Shown: positions 11,648 to 22,571 of the stretch, piece by piece | Position numbering within the stretch: position 1 is the first letter of the stretch | Layout of the letters: the number at the start of each line of letters is the position of its first letter | Assembly (NCBI GenBank): GCA_000149265.1 | Contig: CH001698.1 | Span: 615,152-679,151, forward strand | Reading direction: 5' to 3' | Source of the DNA: Ciona savignyi | Lineage: Eukaryota; Chordata; Ascidiacea; Phlebobranchia; Cionidae | DNA: 64,000 bases | Notes under the pieces: model-generated | What the model saw: only the letters and a program-made list of their open reading frames with translations | What the model was told of the DNA's origin: nothing | The model's database searches: none | Made by a program: the position numbers and the translations under genes

Positions 11648-14600
11648 ATGAGTTTGCCTCCTATGATGGATGTTGATATAGACACAGAAGAGAACCGGAA
11701 ACTTCTGGAAGCGATCCAGCAAGGAGAGATTGTTGCTAATCTCCCCTCCGTGTCCTCCATCCCAATCCATCCAAGAATTGAAGATGCAATTGAACATGAA
11801 CTTGCATCTAAGGATGGAGCTGATAGTGGTACTTTAATGTGTTTTAGTCTTTATTAACATTTAAATCTAATAATCAATGCTTCTTAGCCAGTGCTTCTCA
11901 AATGGTGCGCCACAGGGTTTAGCTAGGTGCGCCACACTTGCATTTCGTAAATTTACGACAGAGTGTGCATAGATCTTAAAGTACTAAATGGTTAGTGTCT
12001 AGTAACATTAGTTCTACGTTATCTTTTAAAAAGCAAGAGCGCTCAATAAACAATAATTTTGTTATGTGGAAAATTCAGTGATGAAATTATTTAAATTAAA
12101 CTTTTAATTTTCCATATTTTTCCTAAATTGTTTGAGTATTTAGCATATTGTTTTAGCTTTCTGTGCAAAGTGCGCCCGTTTGTTTCTTAATTGGTCTCGG
12201 GTGCGCCACGATCAAAAAGATCGAGAACCACTGTTCTAAGCATTGTGTTTGTAAAACAATTGCTATGGTTTTGGTGAATTTTTTTGGGAACTACATAATT
12301 TGCGCTGATAAAACAGTTCTTAGTCTATTCTTATAATAACATTGTAACCACTAAAGAAATATAAGTGTGTAACCACAAAAGATAATTAAATAGAATTGCT
12401 TACACTTTGGCTAATTGATGATTTTCAGGAATTGATGTAAAGCTGGAGACTCCTTTAATAATCAAGTCAAGAAATAACATTGAATTGGATCCAAAGAATG
12501 TTCCAATTGCAACTTCAAGGGTAAATGTATATTTTTCTATTTAGTTTTGCTATGACTGAAGTGTATAAAATGCCTTACCACATTTTCCAAGTTTCCACAA
12601 ACAAAGTAGTTGGTATGATAAAGTTGCAGTCGTAGTGTTTGCAACACAATTGCACAACATCTTATAATTTCCAAGTAAAAAAGCACGGAATTTCCATTAC
12701 CACTTTTAATGCTAACATTATTAAAACTGTTTAAACCCTAATGGTTTATCTACAAATAACCAATACCTCAGGTCTCAGGATATAAACCAAAATCGCCATG
12801 TTTCCATCCTGACCCAAACTACAACAGATGGATTAGTTCACAAGCAAGTAGGTAAGGAATTAATTGATTATGAAACTTATGTAGAATGCCAGGTTATGAT
12901 TTTAAAGCACAGACCCTGTAGTTTTCTATCGATACCTCTAAATACTACAGGACCGCTTGGATCGCATGGAGCGCTTAAATCGCTTGGATCGCTTACTATA
13001 CTTTGTAATTACAAAAGCAATGATATTAATGTTAGGGTTGGGGTTAAAGTTAGTTCTGGGGTTGAGATTAGTGTTTGGGACAGGGTTAGAATTACTTTCA
13101 ATAGCAATCTAAGTGATCCAAGCGATCCAAGCGGTCCTGTAGTATTTAGAGGTACCCGTTTTCTATGAATGAATTAAAACTAAATTAATCATATCCAGAA
13201 CACCAAATATAACTCTAGTACAAACCTGTGTCTGACAAGTATAGATTGATGGATTAGTACGTCATCTTTTAGCAGAACTGTTGCAGGTTCGAAACTTAAT
13301 GCTAGCTAGTCGGTGTCCTTGGGCAAGGTCATTTAAATATGTTTTTTATTATCAGGTCTATGTTTCATGTTGGTGATTGTCTAAAAATAAAATTTCTAAT
13401 TTAAAACAGAAGATCATAAAAACTCTAATTTCATTGTTACAGGGAATCAGACCAATACACTCAAAATCAGAGGTACACAAGACTTGCTACAGTGTCTGCA
13501 AGGTAATTATTGCGTTAAAAATTATTAATGTACACAATATACCTCAATTGTCAATTTAAATGACCAGCAATTATATAAAATATGTTTTTAATGCAGTTGT
13601 AAGCATTAACATCTCTTAATTATTATCATATAACATATTATTTCTATTTATTAACATCAGCCAATTGGTGCAATGATAAAGTATTAAAACACATGAATTT
13701 CATCTTTTTATCCTAGATGAATATCTTACCCCATAATAACTATTTTAACCCAGACACAGAGTTCGATATCCCAAAAGACCAAGTTCTTTACTGAGTGATT
13801 GTTCACATGTTATACCAGGGAAATTAATCAGTAAGTTAAAGTATGAATTCATATATGCTGTACAAAATTCACTTTTAGTAAAAATTATTTTTTAACCCAA
13901 AGTTTCTTTAACCAAAATAAAAATTTAATACTGTTTATTAAAATTATCAAACTTTTTTTCACTAGCATGGCATGATGCAATGGAAAGTCGACCACCATTA
14001 CGTATTGACATGTCTGGCCCCACCCCCACTACCTACTCACCGCGTAATAAGCCACTGTACGAGACCAATGCTCCAGCTTACTCCTTTGGTATGAAAGAAA
14101 CAGAAAAAAGTAAGATGTGTATATGATTTAAAGAACCAATTTTAAAAGTGTACGATTCTTTTTCTATGAGAATATTTCGTGTAGTTTTGCCATAAATTTA
14201 CACACTGTTTCAAGCTGTTATCTTTGTCCTATTTTAATTTTTACAAATTTAAATAATTTACTTTTTACTACTTAATTATACAGTATTAAGATAAATAAAT
14301 ACATGTACATAAATTGGTTGTAGACCTCTTTATTTTTTGCACCAATAAATTTTGAGTTATCGTTACTTATTTTAAATATTTTTATTCTTTGACACCGTGA
14401 GTTTAACTTTAACGTAATTTATATTTTCTGTAGCTGGGAGTGGGCAAAAAGCTTGGTCAAAACTTTGGTTTCGATCCCACAGTCCGTTCACTTATAAAAC
14501 CAACTATGAACTGACATGGCCCACTGCACCACAATACACCCACAAATCAACGCTGGGACCAAGGCAAGCTTGTAGACCTGAGTTTCCAAGCCACAGTATT

Positions 14601-15526
14601 GGTAAGTAGTTTCTTTTTGAAAATTACTATGTCAGTATATGAGGTGACCTTTATTTAAAAGTATATGCAAACAATGCTTTACAAAACAGACTTTGTTGGT
14701 ATTTAATCTAAAAGACATTTTTCATTAATTACTATTTTCAGTAATCTTAGAAGTATTTTACATGCGATTTATTTATAATCCTAGATTGCCTAAAACAGTA
14801 TGTTCTAATTTTGTTTTTAAGGTGTTCGACATAACCTGCAGTTAGTTGCAAAAGGTTCAGAGGAACTACCGGCAGCTAACCAGTATGAACCAGAACTTGC
14901 TGGCAGACATGTAATGAAGAGGGCGCCAGCTTTTTCAATGGGCTGCAAATTTTCTTCTAATGTGTGGGTAAAAACATGTAAGTTTTACTTAGCTGCATGA
15001 TCTATTGGGTGAAAATTGATGTCCTAATTAACAAACAGATGCTTCAATCCCCAATCTGACTCTGATAACTTTTTGTTGTTGTTGTAATCTCTATTTATTA
15101 AGTTCAAATGGGATCTGTCTTTTTCAAAATTGGCAAACCACTAATCTGGACTGCATAGTTTTGGTAACTTGATAGCTTAAGCGATTTTAGGCTGGCTTTT
15201 TACCAGACAACTGATAAAAGAAATGCAGGTAAGGTTAGGACATGGGAGCTTTGCATCGTTGGATCATGGTTCGAGTTTGTTTCGCATCTTTAATGCACAG
15301 TTTTTTCCATCACCCTTTTCCTTATTTTAATGTTGTCCTTATTTATCTTTGAATGAAATTGAAATACCTTAGGTTACCAAAATCATTTGCAGTGAATGTA
15401 CCGGCACCAGACATGTACAACCCAAAGAAATCAGTCCGTTGCAGTAAACCAAGTCATCCTGCTTTTACTATGTGTGTAGAGAGAAGGGCCAAGCGCCATG
15501 ATATCGGACCCTTTTCTACTTTGTAA
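11648..15526 (+). CDS. STPG/SHIPPO-repeat (sperm-tail PG-rich) protein, STPG3-like, 9 exons
   Basis: Exons that join in phase: 11648-11828, 12429-12520, 12772-12851, 13443-13502, 13754-13830, 13966-14109, 14434-14601, 14822-14977 and 15393-15526 (363 residues). All introns are GT-AG. The second half shows repeated Pro-x-x-Tyr plus AP-A-[YF]-S-[FM]-G units (PTPTTYSPRN...APAYSFGMK; ANQYEPELAG...APAFSMGCK; APDMYNPKK...HPAFTMCVE). This is the SHIPPO or sperm-tail PG-rich repeat of proteins that bind inside axonemal and sperm microtubules. The first 60 residues are acidic and unrelated to the repeats. STPG3 is my best guess, because of the mixture of degenerate repeats and the conserved Trp segment (KAWSKLWFRSHSPF). 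A ciliary role fits the neighbouring BBS5 but is inferred. Confidence 0.72.
11889..12233 (+). mobile_element. hAT-type MITE in STPG-like intron 1
   Basis: Begins CAGTGCTTCTCAAA and ends GAGAACCACTG, the terminal inverted repeats typical of hAT elements. It is flanked by an 8-bp duplication (TTCTTAGC / TTCTAAGC, one mismatch). About 345 bp, with internal GTGCGCC motifs in both orientations and no coding capacity. Confidence 0.85.
12930..13157. mobile_element. 228-bp MITE with ~45-bp inverted repeats in STPG-like intron 3
   Basis: Ends ATACCTCTAAATACTACAGG and its reverse complement; the arms go on with GATCCAAGCG motifs. Both sides carry the 9-bp direct repeat GTTTTCTAT (12921-12929 and 13158-13166). 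A 9-bp duplication fits Mutator-like elements, but the family is not proven. The centre has degenerate GTTAGGG-like runs. An open frame through it has no coding meaning. Confidence 0.8.
13250..13350 (+). repeat. Degenerate tRNA-derived SINE fragment
   Basis: The segment with TGCAGGTTCGAAAC, GCTAGCTAGTCGG and TCCTTGGGCAAGG matches the head of the better SINE copy at 29574, including the B-box. Confidence 0.7.
15180..15310 (+). repeat. Possible degenerate SINE head
   Basis: A weak B-box-like match (GGATCATGGTTCGAG) lies inside STPG-like intron 8. It may be an old SINE copy. Confidence 0.3.
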
Positions 15527-17357
15527 TAATTGTTACTAAAATTACTTTAGAACTATAAACAATTTTAGAAAACTGATAAAATGTTTTACTGTTTTAAGGC
15601 AAAAAACTTTGCCCGGTGGTCTTATTTTAAGTAGAATTAAATTATTGTGACTTCTTGGTAAGTCAGTTTACATCCATTTGTCCATTTATTCGTAACAAAA
15701 TGTGTTAATCTAGTATTACAAACTAAAAACTATCTTAGTTTATTAAATTTCCTAAAAATCTAAACTTATAGTTCTAGATGCAAACAACATTGTGAGAAAT
15801 TAGATTTACTTAACTAGTTGTGAGTTGCATGATTTTCTTGCCGCATCTGTTTAGATGCAATCGCCAAGTGTGCCATCCACTATATTGTACGAGATTTTTT
15901 TAAATGCTTTTTTCAAGAGATTCCATCCTAACTGTGCCTTAGTGTTACATTCACAATGTTTTAAAGCTCTATGCCAAATTGCCCACTGTGATTTGTTTTC
16001 TCCTAATTTAAGTTACTAAATTTGCAAGTATATTTAATTTTTTATGAAACGTGTTATTGCATCGACTTTACTACTTTATAATACAAAACATCAAGAAAAT
16101 AATTTTTATTATATGGTATGCTTATGTGATTTCGATGTTAGGTTTCGTTTTTTTTAATATATATTGCTGGTGAGATCAAACTTGCTCCAACCAAAATAAA
16201 TTACCTTTCGATTCTAGTTTTCGAAGCCAGTACATCAGGGTACTAAAAATAGTATCTTACTGCAGAGCCCACACTTATTATTTAAAACCAGTCACATGAC
16301 TATACTTTGCAGTAATTTAATCTTTACTATTAAAGAAATAAAAACTGAAATGGTTTATAATATGGTGCTTGTTTTGATTATTACTTATTGGTATGAAAAC
16401 CTTTGTAAAACTAGTATTTTTACCAAACTTAAAAAGTAAAAGTAATGCATCTGAAGATTACACAGTTTCATTAATGTTGTTGAAACTTTTATTATTAGTT
16501 TGTTATAGATGAAAATGAACACACATAATGTAAATTATTAGCATATATATTTATTCATTGAAACATTTTTTCATTATTGCACTTGGTAATTTTAGTAGCC
16601 TATTGCCAGTACTAGCACACTGATGTAACACTAATATTTACAAGGAACAATATTTGCATACATATAAAATCGCTTGACCAAAATGTTCTGTATAACTAGG
16701 GTTCCAAAAATGTACATATATAGCAGTTGTTTGTAAATTTAATAAATTTTTTTAAGTGTTGGAAAATCATGCCATGAATGTTGGAATGAATCATTTCTTT
16801 TCCCCGCTTCCTATAATTGAAGATCATTCAAGCTTAATTACTTCCAACAAGGCAAATTCAGGATATAAATTTAATGTATCATTTTACGGGACCTAACAAA
16901 GAGCTGCCTGTTTTCTAATGCTTTATTGTCTGGCCCACATTACTAATAGATGGTGGAATTGTATTGTGCATAGTTGGCCAGTCTATAGTCCAGTTGCCAA
17001 ATATTTTACAATATGTTATAATGAACAATTACCAGATTTAGCAATTAAGATTGGATTGAAGCAATGTCCATTAATTGCCTTAGTCAAAAACAACCACAAA
17101 TACAAAGTGAATAATCACAATTTTCTGGTAAGGAAAGAATAGAATAATAAAATCTTCATGTTCAATACCATGGGCAAAATGTAAAAGAGTTATCATGGAG
17201 GAAACCATCAGATTACCTCGCAACAACCATCAGGTTACTGGAGCTATTGCAGTGTGTTCTGACAATCCCTTAGTTGTAGTAGAACTCATTAATCAACTGG
17301 ATTAAGGTGATGTCCATCATTTACCCGCAGACACAACCTACTATCTAGCGGCCAGTT
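15527..17357. other. Spacer, no gene supported
   Basis: AT-rich, between the ends of two convergent genes. Open frames such as the one at 16918-17142 show no family features. Confidence 0.5.
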
Positions 17358-20300
17358 TTAATCGATACCACCTTCCCACCATGCTGTTCGGCAGGACAGT
17401 AGGATTTTCAATATACAAGTAACTGATATCAGGTAACCATCATAATATTGAAAAAGAAACACATGGTAACATTTGACAAATTTCAAATTACCAGCATGAA
17501 TGTTCAAATTCCCTCTATTGCCTGAACCTTCTACTGTTTGTTGGCAATCTTCATCATCAGAAGTTCCATTACAATCCGTGCCGCTGCCTTCACATGAAAA
17601 AACATGTGTTTAATTTCATGTTCTTGCAAATGACATAATGTTGTGGATTCTGGGTTCTACTAAAATAAGGGGAACGTCTATGCAACACAATTCGATAATT
17701 CTAAAAATCCAATATTTTGGGTGGGTTTGAGACTTAAAAGATTGCTCGTGTGAAAATGGCCCTTTGCATTTCAATGAGGTAATTTGCAACCCTAAAATAA
17801 CTCTCCTAAGTTTTCAGATGTATAACACATAACTTATATATCCTGTTTATTGTATTTTGCTGGTTAGGACCTGTTTGGTCAAAAACCTTATGACAGCTTA
17901 ATGCAGCATCAGCCAAATAGTTGCTTGATCAAAACAGGGAAATAATCAGTGTTCTCAAGCAGTATGACGTTTGGAATCCTAAAAGTTTGCACTGATATTT
18001 TAATCTTAAAGACACCTCTGATTTATCACAATAATAATAATGTGCTCCTTGTAAAATGTTGGTTGTTGGATGAATTTTTTCATTGTCAAAAAATTATACA
18101 CCATTGCTTTTAATTAAATTTGTTTGTATTTGTTGTTTCTGTTGTAATTATGTTGTAAGATTCAGCACCACTGACCTAGCCAGTTGTGCCTTTAAATAAC
18201 ACAATCACCTGATGCTTTAAAAACGTGGTGTATTAAGTGTTTGTCTGTGACACATTACAAAAGCTCTGATACATTAACTATGGGCACAAGATAATCTGGT
18301 GATTATATGTTTTATTATGTAGAATTTCACTGATATGGTATACAGTAATTTACCTGAAAAATTTTACTGACATGGTATACATTAATTTACCTGAAGGTCC
18401 ACTTCCTGAACCAGAGGCGGATCCAGAAAAACCACTTACACTGCCTTCATGATCTAGATAAAAAAGCATAACAAAAAAATTATTGTAATAGTTGTGGGGT
18501 TTTACACTAATTAGGTAGTTTTTCTTCTGCTACCTGTACTCATTTATAACTCTCAAGATCTGACAACGTCACCGAACGTCCTTTTATTCTTATACTCATA
18601 GTTTAAATAATTCTGGCAATCCTGCCATTTTGTGTGTGCATTTTATTAAGCCAAGTTTTTAGAAGTTCTATATTATATGTCACAAAACAATCACAAATCA
18701 TGTAACAGGAAGAATTATAGCACATGCAAAATTTTGTCCAAAGCCCTTTCACAGGAGGTTTAAAATGGTGGTAAACATATTTTTACATCAAATATCACTA
18801 CAGAGACTTGAATTTGCTACGTAGTAGCATAACCAATATATGTGGTGTTGTTAGAATGCCAATTAGTATTAAGAAACGGTCAGGTTTAAATTAATGCATG
18901 AGGAATTGTAAGTATTACCCATGTTGTATGGTTAATCTCTGTCCAGCCAATAGATATAAATTTGAGTATCTTAATTTATCTACAATTCATTCTTGTATTT
19001 AGTGATGATGTAAAAAATCCTTACCTGGGGGTTTACTTCCTGAACCAGAGGCGGATCCAGAAAAGCAATCTTCATCATCTGTTACATCACAACCACTTAC
19101 ACGGCGTTCACTATCTAGATAAAGTAGTGTAAAGTTTACCACATTTCTCTTTGCTTAATTGCCCTTAATTTGATGATGATAAGCATCTTTTGCGCTTTGG
19201 CGCATATAAAAGTGTTTCTGCTGAATTTAGAGGAGAATAAAACTGCCAAAATATGATTCACTGCACCGGCATACCAAAAAATGAGGATAATAGTTGAATT
19301 AACAATAAATGTGGTGTTGTTAAATTGCTAATAGAGTTAAACAGTATTGAGAAAGTGTCAGGTTTAAATTCTTAAGATCTTCAGCTAAATAACCATAAAG
19401 TTCACAACTGATCAATTATGCTGGCAGTTTGTCAAGTTACATCTGGCTAGCAGTTTATTATGGATTGCCCAACTGAAGGTTGAAATGTTATATGATAAAA
19501 ACAGTCACTAGCTATTTGGTTTTGTTATTAAGCACAGCATTTTGTATACTACTTAAACCTAATATAATAATTTATTTAAAAAATATAATCTTTAACACAT
19601 TTAACCTGACTGTGTGCATGAGGTATTCTGAGTATTACCCATGTTGTATTATTAATCTACGTCCAGCCAACAGATATAAATTTGAGTATCTTAATTTATC
19701 TACAATTCAAATCTATATATTTAGTGATGATGTAAAAAATCATAACCTGGGGGTCTACTTCCTGAACCAGAGGCGGATCCAGAAAAGCAATCTTCATCAT
19801 CTGTTACATCACAACCACTTACACTGCCTTCATGACCTAGATAAAGTAGTGTAAAGTTTACCACATTTCTCTTTCTGTTATTTACTTAATTGCCCTTAAT
19901 TTGATGATGGTGGGTGGCTTTTGCGCCATGACACATATTAAAGTGTTGAAAGAAGAATAAAACTGCCACTATATGATTAGCTGCAGTGGCATATCAAAAA
20001 TTGATGGTAATAGTAGATATTACAATAAATGTGGTGTTGTTAAATTGCTAGTAGAGTTCAACAGTATTAAGAAGGTGTCAGGTTTAAATTTTTAAGATCC
20101 TGAGCTAAATAACCATAACTTTTACAACTGATTAATTGTGGTGGCAGTTTGTCAAGTTACATCTGGCTAGCAGTTTATTATGGAGTGCCCAACTAAAGGT
20201 TAAACTGTTATGTAATAAAAACAGTCACTAGCTATTTGGCTGTGGTATTAAGCACAGCATTTTATATATTACTTAAAGCTAATATAATAATTTATTTAAA

Positions 20301-22571
20301 AAATATAGTCTTTAACACATTCAACCTGACTGTGTGCATGAGGTATTCTGAGTTAAGTTTAGTTTATTTTTGTTTCCACGATGAAAACACGAAGCGGGAC
20401 TATCAGTAAAAATTTGGAAAACGGGAATAAACGGCAAAACGACAGTCGTTAGAACACGTCTAAACAAAAGAATAGACTATTAAAATTCTGTATAATTTGA
20501 CGTGGCCGCTAAACCCAAGAGTATTACACATGTTGTATTATTAATCTTCGTCCAGCCAATAGATATAAGTTTGAGTATCTTATTTTATCTACAATTCATT
20601 CTTGTCCTTAGTGATGATGTAAAAAAATCCTTACCTGGGGGTCTACTTCCTGAACCAGAGGCGGATCCAGAAAAGCAATCTTCATCATCTGTTACATCAC
20701 AACCACTTACACGGCGTTCATGACCTAGATAAAGTAGTGTAAAGTTTACCACATTCCTCTTTCTGTTATTTCTTGATTGCCTTAATTTGATAATGGTGGG
20801 TGGCTTTTGGGCCATGGCGCATATAAACGATACACTAAAGTAGCATAAACAATACATGTGGGGTTATTAGATTGCCAATTAAGTTAAACAGTACCTATTG
20901 ACAAGAAGGCAGGTTTAAATTCGTAAGATCTACAGTATCTCTTAAGAACCGTCAAGTTCACAACTAATCAATTGTGGTGGCAGTTTGTCAAGTTACACTG
21001 GCTAGCAGTTCATTATAGAGCATCCAACAGAAGGTTACCGAACAACCCCACATTATTGTTTATGCTACTATTACAATCAATTTTTTATTAGAATCAAAAT
21101 GTTATGCGAATTAAACAGTCACTAGTTTTTTGGTCATGTTATTAAGCATAGCATTATGTGAAAGCTACTTTAACCAAGTGTAATAATTTATTAAAGTCTT
21201 TAACACATTTCACCTGTGTGTGTATGAGGGATTCTGATTACTACACATATTTTATCGTCACTCACTGTCCCTACCATGATGTGCAAAAAATCATTTACCT
21301 GGAGGTTTACATCCTGAACCAGATCCCGATCCAGAAAAACAATCTTCATCATCTGTTACATCACTACCACTTACACTGCCTTTGGATGTTCCATAAAATA
21401 ACAATTAAATTGTCACACTTGTTTTTACTATTCAATATTATATGAATAAAACTTGTTTGTTTGTTTGTTTTGCAATAGCTGTTGATTAACTCTTAGAATT
21501 AAGGTAAAGGTGGTGGAATTGAAATTACTGACTTGCTTGGTCGGTTGTTTCCTTAAGTGAAACACTTAACTGACTTTACCTAGACCCTGTGAAATAAACA
21601 TGAACCACAGTGCAATAGCTGCAGTGACCTGACTATATAGACAAGATATTTGACTGTGTTCGTACTTATGGAAATTAAACGTGAAAATTAAATCTTATAA
21701 TAAACAGCGCCGAGCTTTGAACCAGGGACAGATCTGGAATAACAACAATGTCATCTGTTACATCACAACCACATGGATTTATAGGTTTAAATAAAACTTA
21801 AGAAACATCTTTATTATATAGAACACACTGCAATAGCTCCAGTAACCCGATGATGGACGGAGGGTAATCTGATGGTTACCCATGTAAAAAACTCCCTTAC
21901 ATATTTAAAAGGTAAGCTGACAATTGCCCATGTAATTTCACAATTGCGTGTTACGGGTTAAATAAAAATCTATCCTATCTAATTCTAAAAAGTATTTAAT
22001 CAGTTTATAGTAGTTTGCAAATTCAATTAAAAATAAAGCAACTTCAGTTAAAAAGTATAAAAAAAATTTAGTTCTTCTAAAATACTGTTGTAATCATTTT
22101 ACATAATATACCTTGTCTATGTTGATTTACTCTAATAGCCCTTTTATGTAAAAGATGAACTGTAGTTATTGCATCAACTACAATATCTTGCTCTGCAACT
22201 CTGTTTATCGGAATTCCATGCACAATCGCTGTATAAAAAAGAAATATTCTTTAATCAAAAATTACATATTTTCTTTGAAGATAGATTTGTATTATGTTTA
22301 AGGCAGGTAATAAAATACATGGTGATCATTTAAAGAAAGGAATAAGCTGTCATTTAATTATTTTTTTTATATTTTAATTACGGAAAACATCTTCGTATAA
22401 TTTAAAAAAAGTTTCCGGTCTATTCAACTTATCAATTAAATTTTTTGATCATTACACATATCTTAAAAATATTTATAACATATAAAACAATACTATTTGA
22501 CAAAATACTAAACAAAATGAAATCTACATACCTGTAATGCATAAACAATAAACTACATTTTTCAAAACCAT
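17358..22571 (-). CDS. Secreted Ser-Gly-rich acidic protein, probable proteoglycan core, 9 exons
   Basis: Exons that join in phase: 22571-22532, 22228-22112, 21379-21299, 20724-20635, 19836-19747, 19114-19025, 18453-18391, 17587-17492 and 17422-17358 (243 residues). The start MVLKNVVYCLCITAIVHG is a signal peptide. Exon 2 encodes a conserved-looking linker (PINRVAEQDIVVDAITTVHL). Exons 3-7 are copies of one 1-1 phase module with CDVTDDEDCFSGS and SGSGSG runs. Acidic residues before Ser-Gly-x-Gly repeats are the classic glycosaminoglycan attachment context, as in serglycin. Each module has two Cys around the acidic run (the short exon 7 copy lacks them). Exon 8 has a variant module and an NGT glycosylation sequon. 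The last exon is the least certain: it fits phase and has an acceptor and stop, but no homology. I recognise no named orthologue; the proteoglycan role is inferred from composition. Confidence 0.72.
18836..21390 (-). repeat. Tandem duplication (~0.72 kb unit) carrying the Ser-Gly exons
   Basis: Exon and intron parts recur together. The run TCAAGTTACATCTGGCTAGC recurs near 19433 and 20153, with a shorter match near 20990. The block TGTGCATGAGGTATTCTGAG recurs near 19612 and 20332, with partial matches near 18895 and 21220. Spacing is about 722 bp once the insertion at 20354 is removed. The duplication covers exons 3-6 of the gene. Confidence 0.85.
20354..20518. mobile_element. 165-bp insertion in one duplicated unit, non-autonomous element
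   Basis: The neighbouring unit reads CTGAGTATTACC without a break, so this unit shows the filled site, with a 4-bp direct repeat GAGT on both sides. The inside (AACGGCAAAACGACAGTCGTT and GTGGCCGCTAAACCCAA) recurs in altered form at about 26280-26420 and 28290-28330. Family unknown. Confidence 0.75.
21453..21470. repeat. TTTG microsatellite
   Basis: A short run of GTTT/TTTG units beside SINE-like DNA. Confidence 0.7.
21590..21660 (+). repeat. SINE 3'-part fragment
   Basis: The run with ATAAACATGAACCACAGTGCAATAGCTGCAGTGACC corresponds to the tail half of the SINE copy at 29574. Confidence 0.55.
21720..21778 (-). pseudogene. Degenerate copy of a Ser-Gly module exon
   Basis: The minus strand reads TGTGGTTGTGATGTAACAGATGA and then diverges before the Ser-Gly run. 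It resembles the module exons but lacks a usable acceptor and donor, so it looks like a decayed extra exon. Confidence 0.55.
21818..21985 (+). repeat. SINE 3'-part fragment
   Basis: ACACACTGCAATAGCTCCAG, then GTAACCCGATGATGG and a tail with CTATCCTATCTA, match the second half of the SINE at 29574. Confidence 0.65.

Noticed and set aside
13020-13090. Interstitial telomere repeat
   Set aside because: GTTAGGG-like units are few and degenerate and lie inside a MITE.
12896-13168. 90-codon plus-strand frame
   Set aside because: It is the MITE with inverted repeats; no protein meaning.
19480-19854. 124-codon plus-strand frame
   Set aside because: It runs antisense over a Ser-Gly module exon and its introns. 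The exon has a good acceptor on the minus strand and fits phase with its sisters.
20585-20857. 90-codon minus-strand frame as a whole gene
   Set aside because: Only 20724-20635 is the module exon; the rest is intron that happens to be open.
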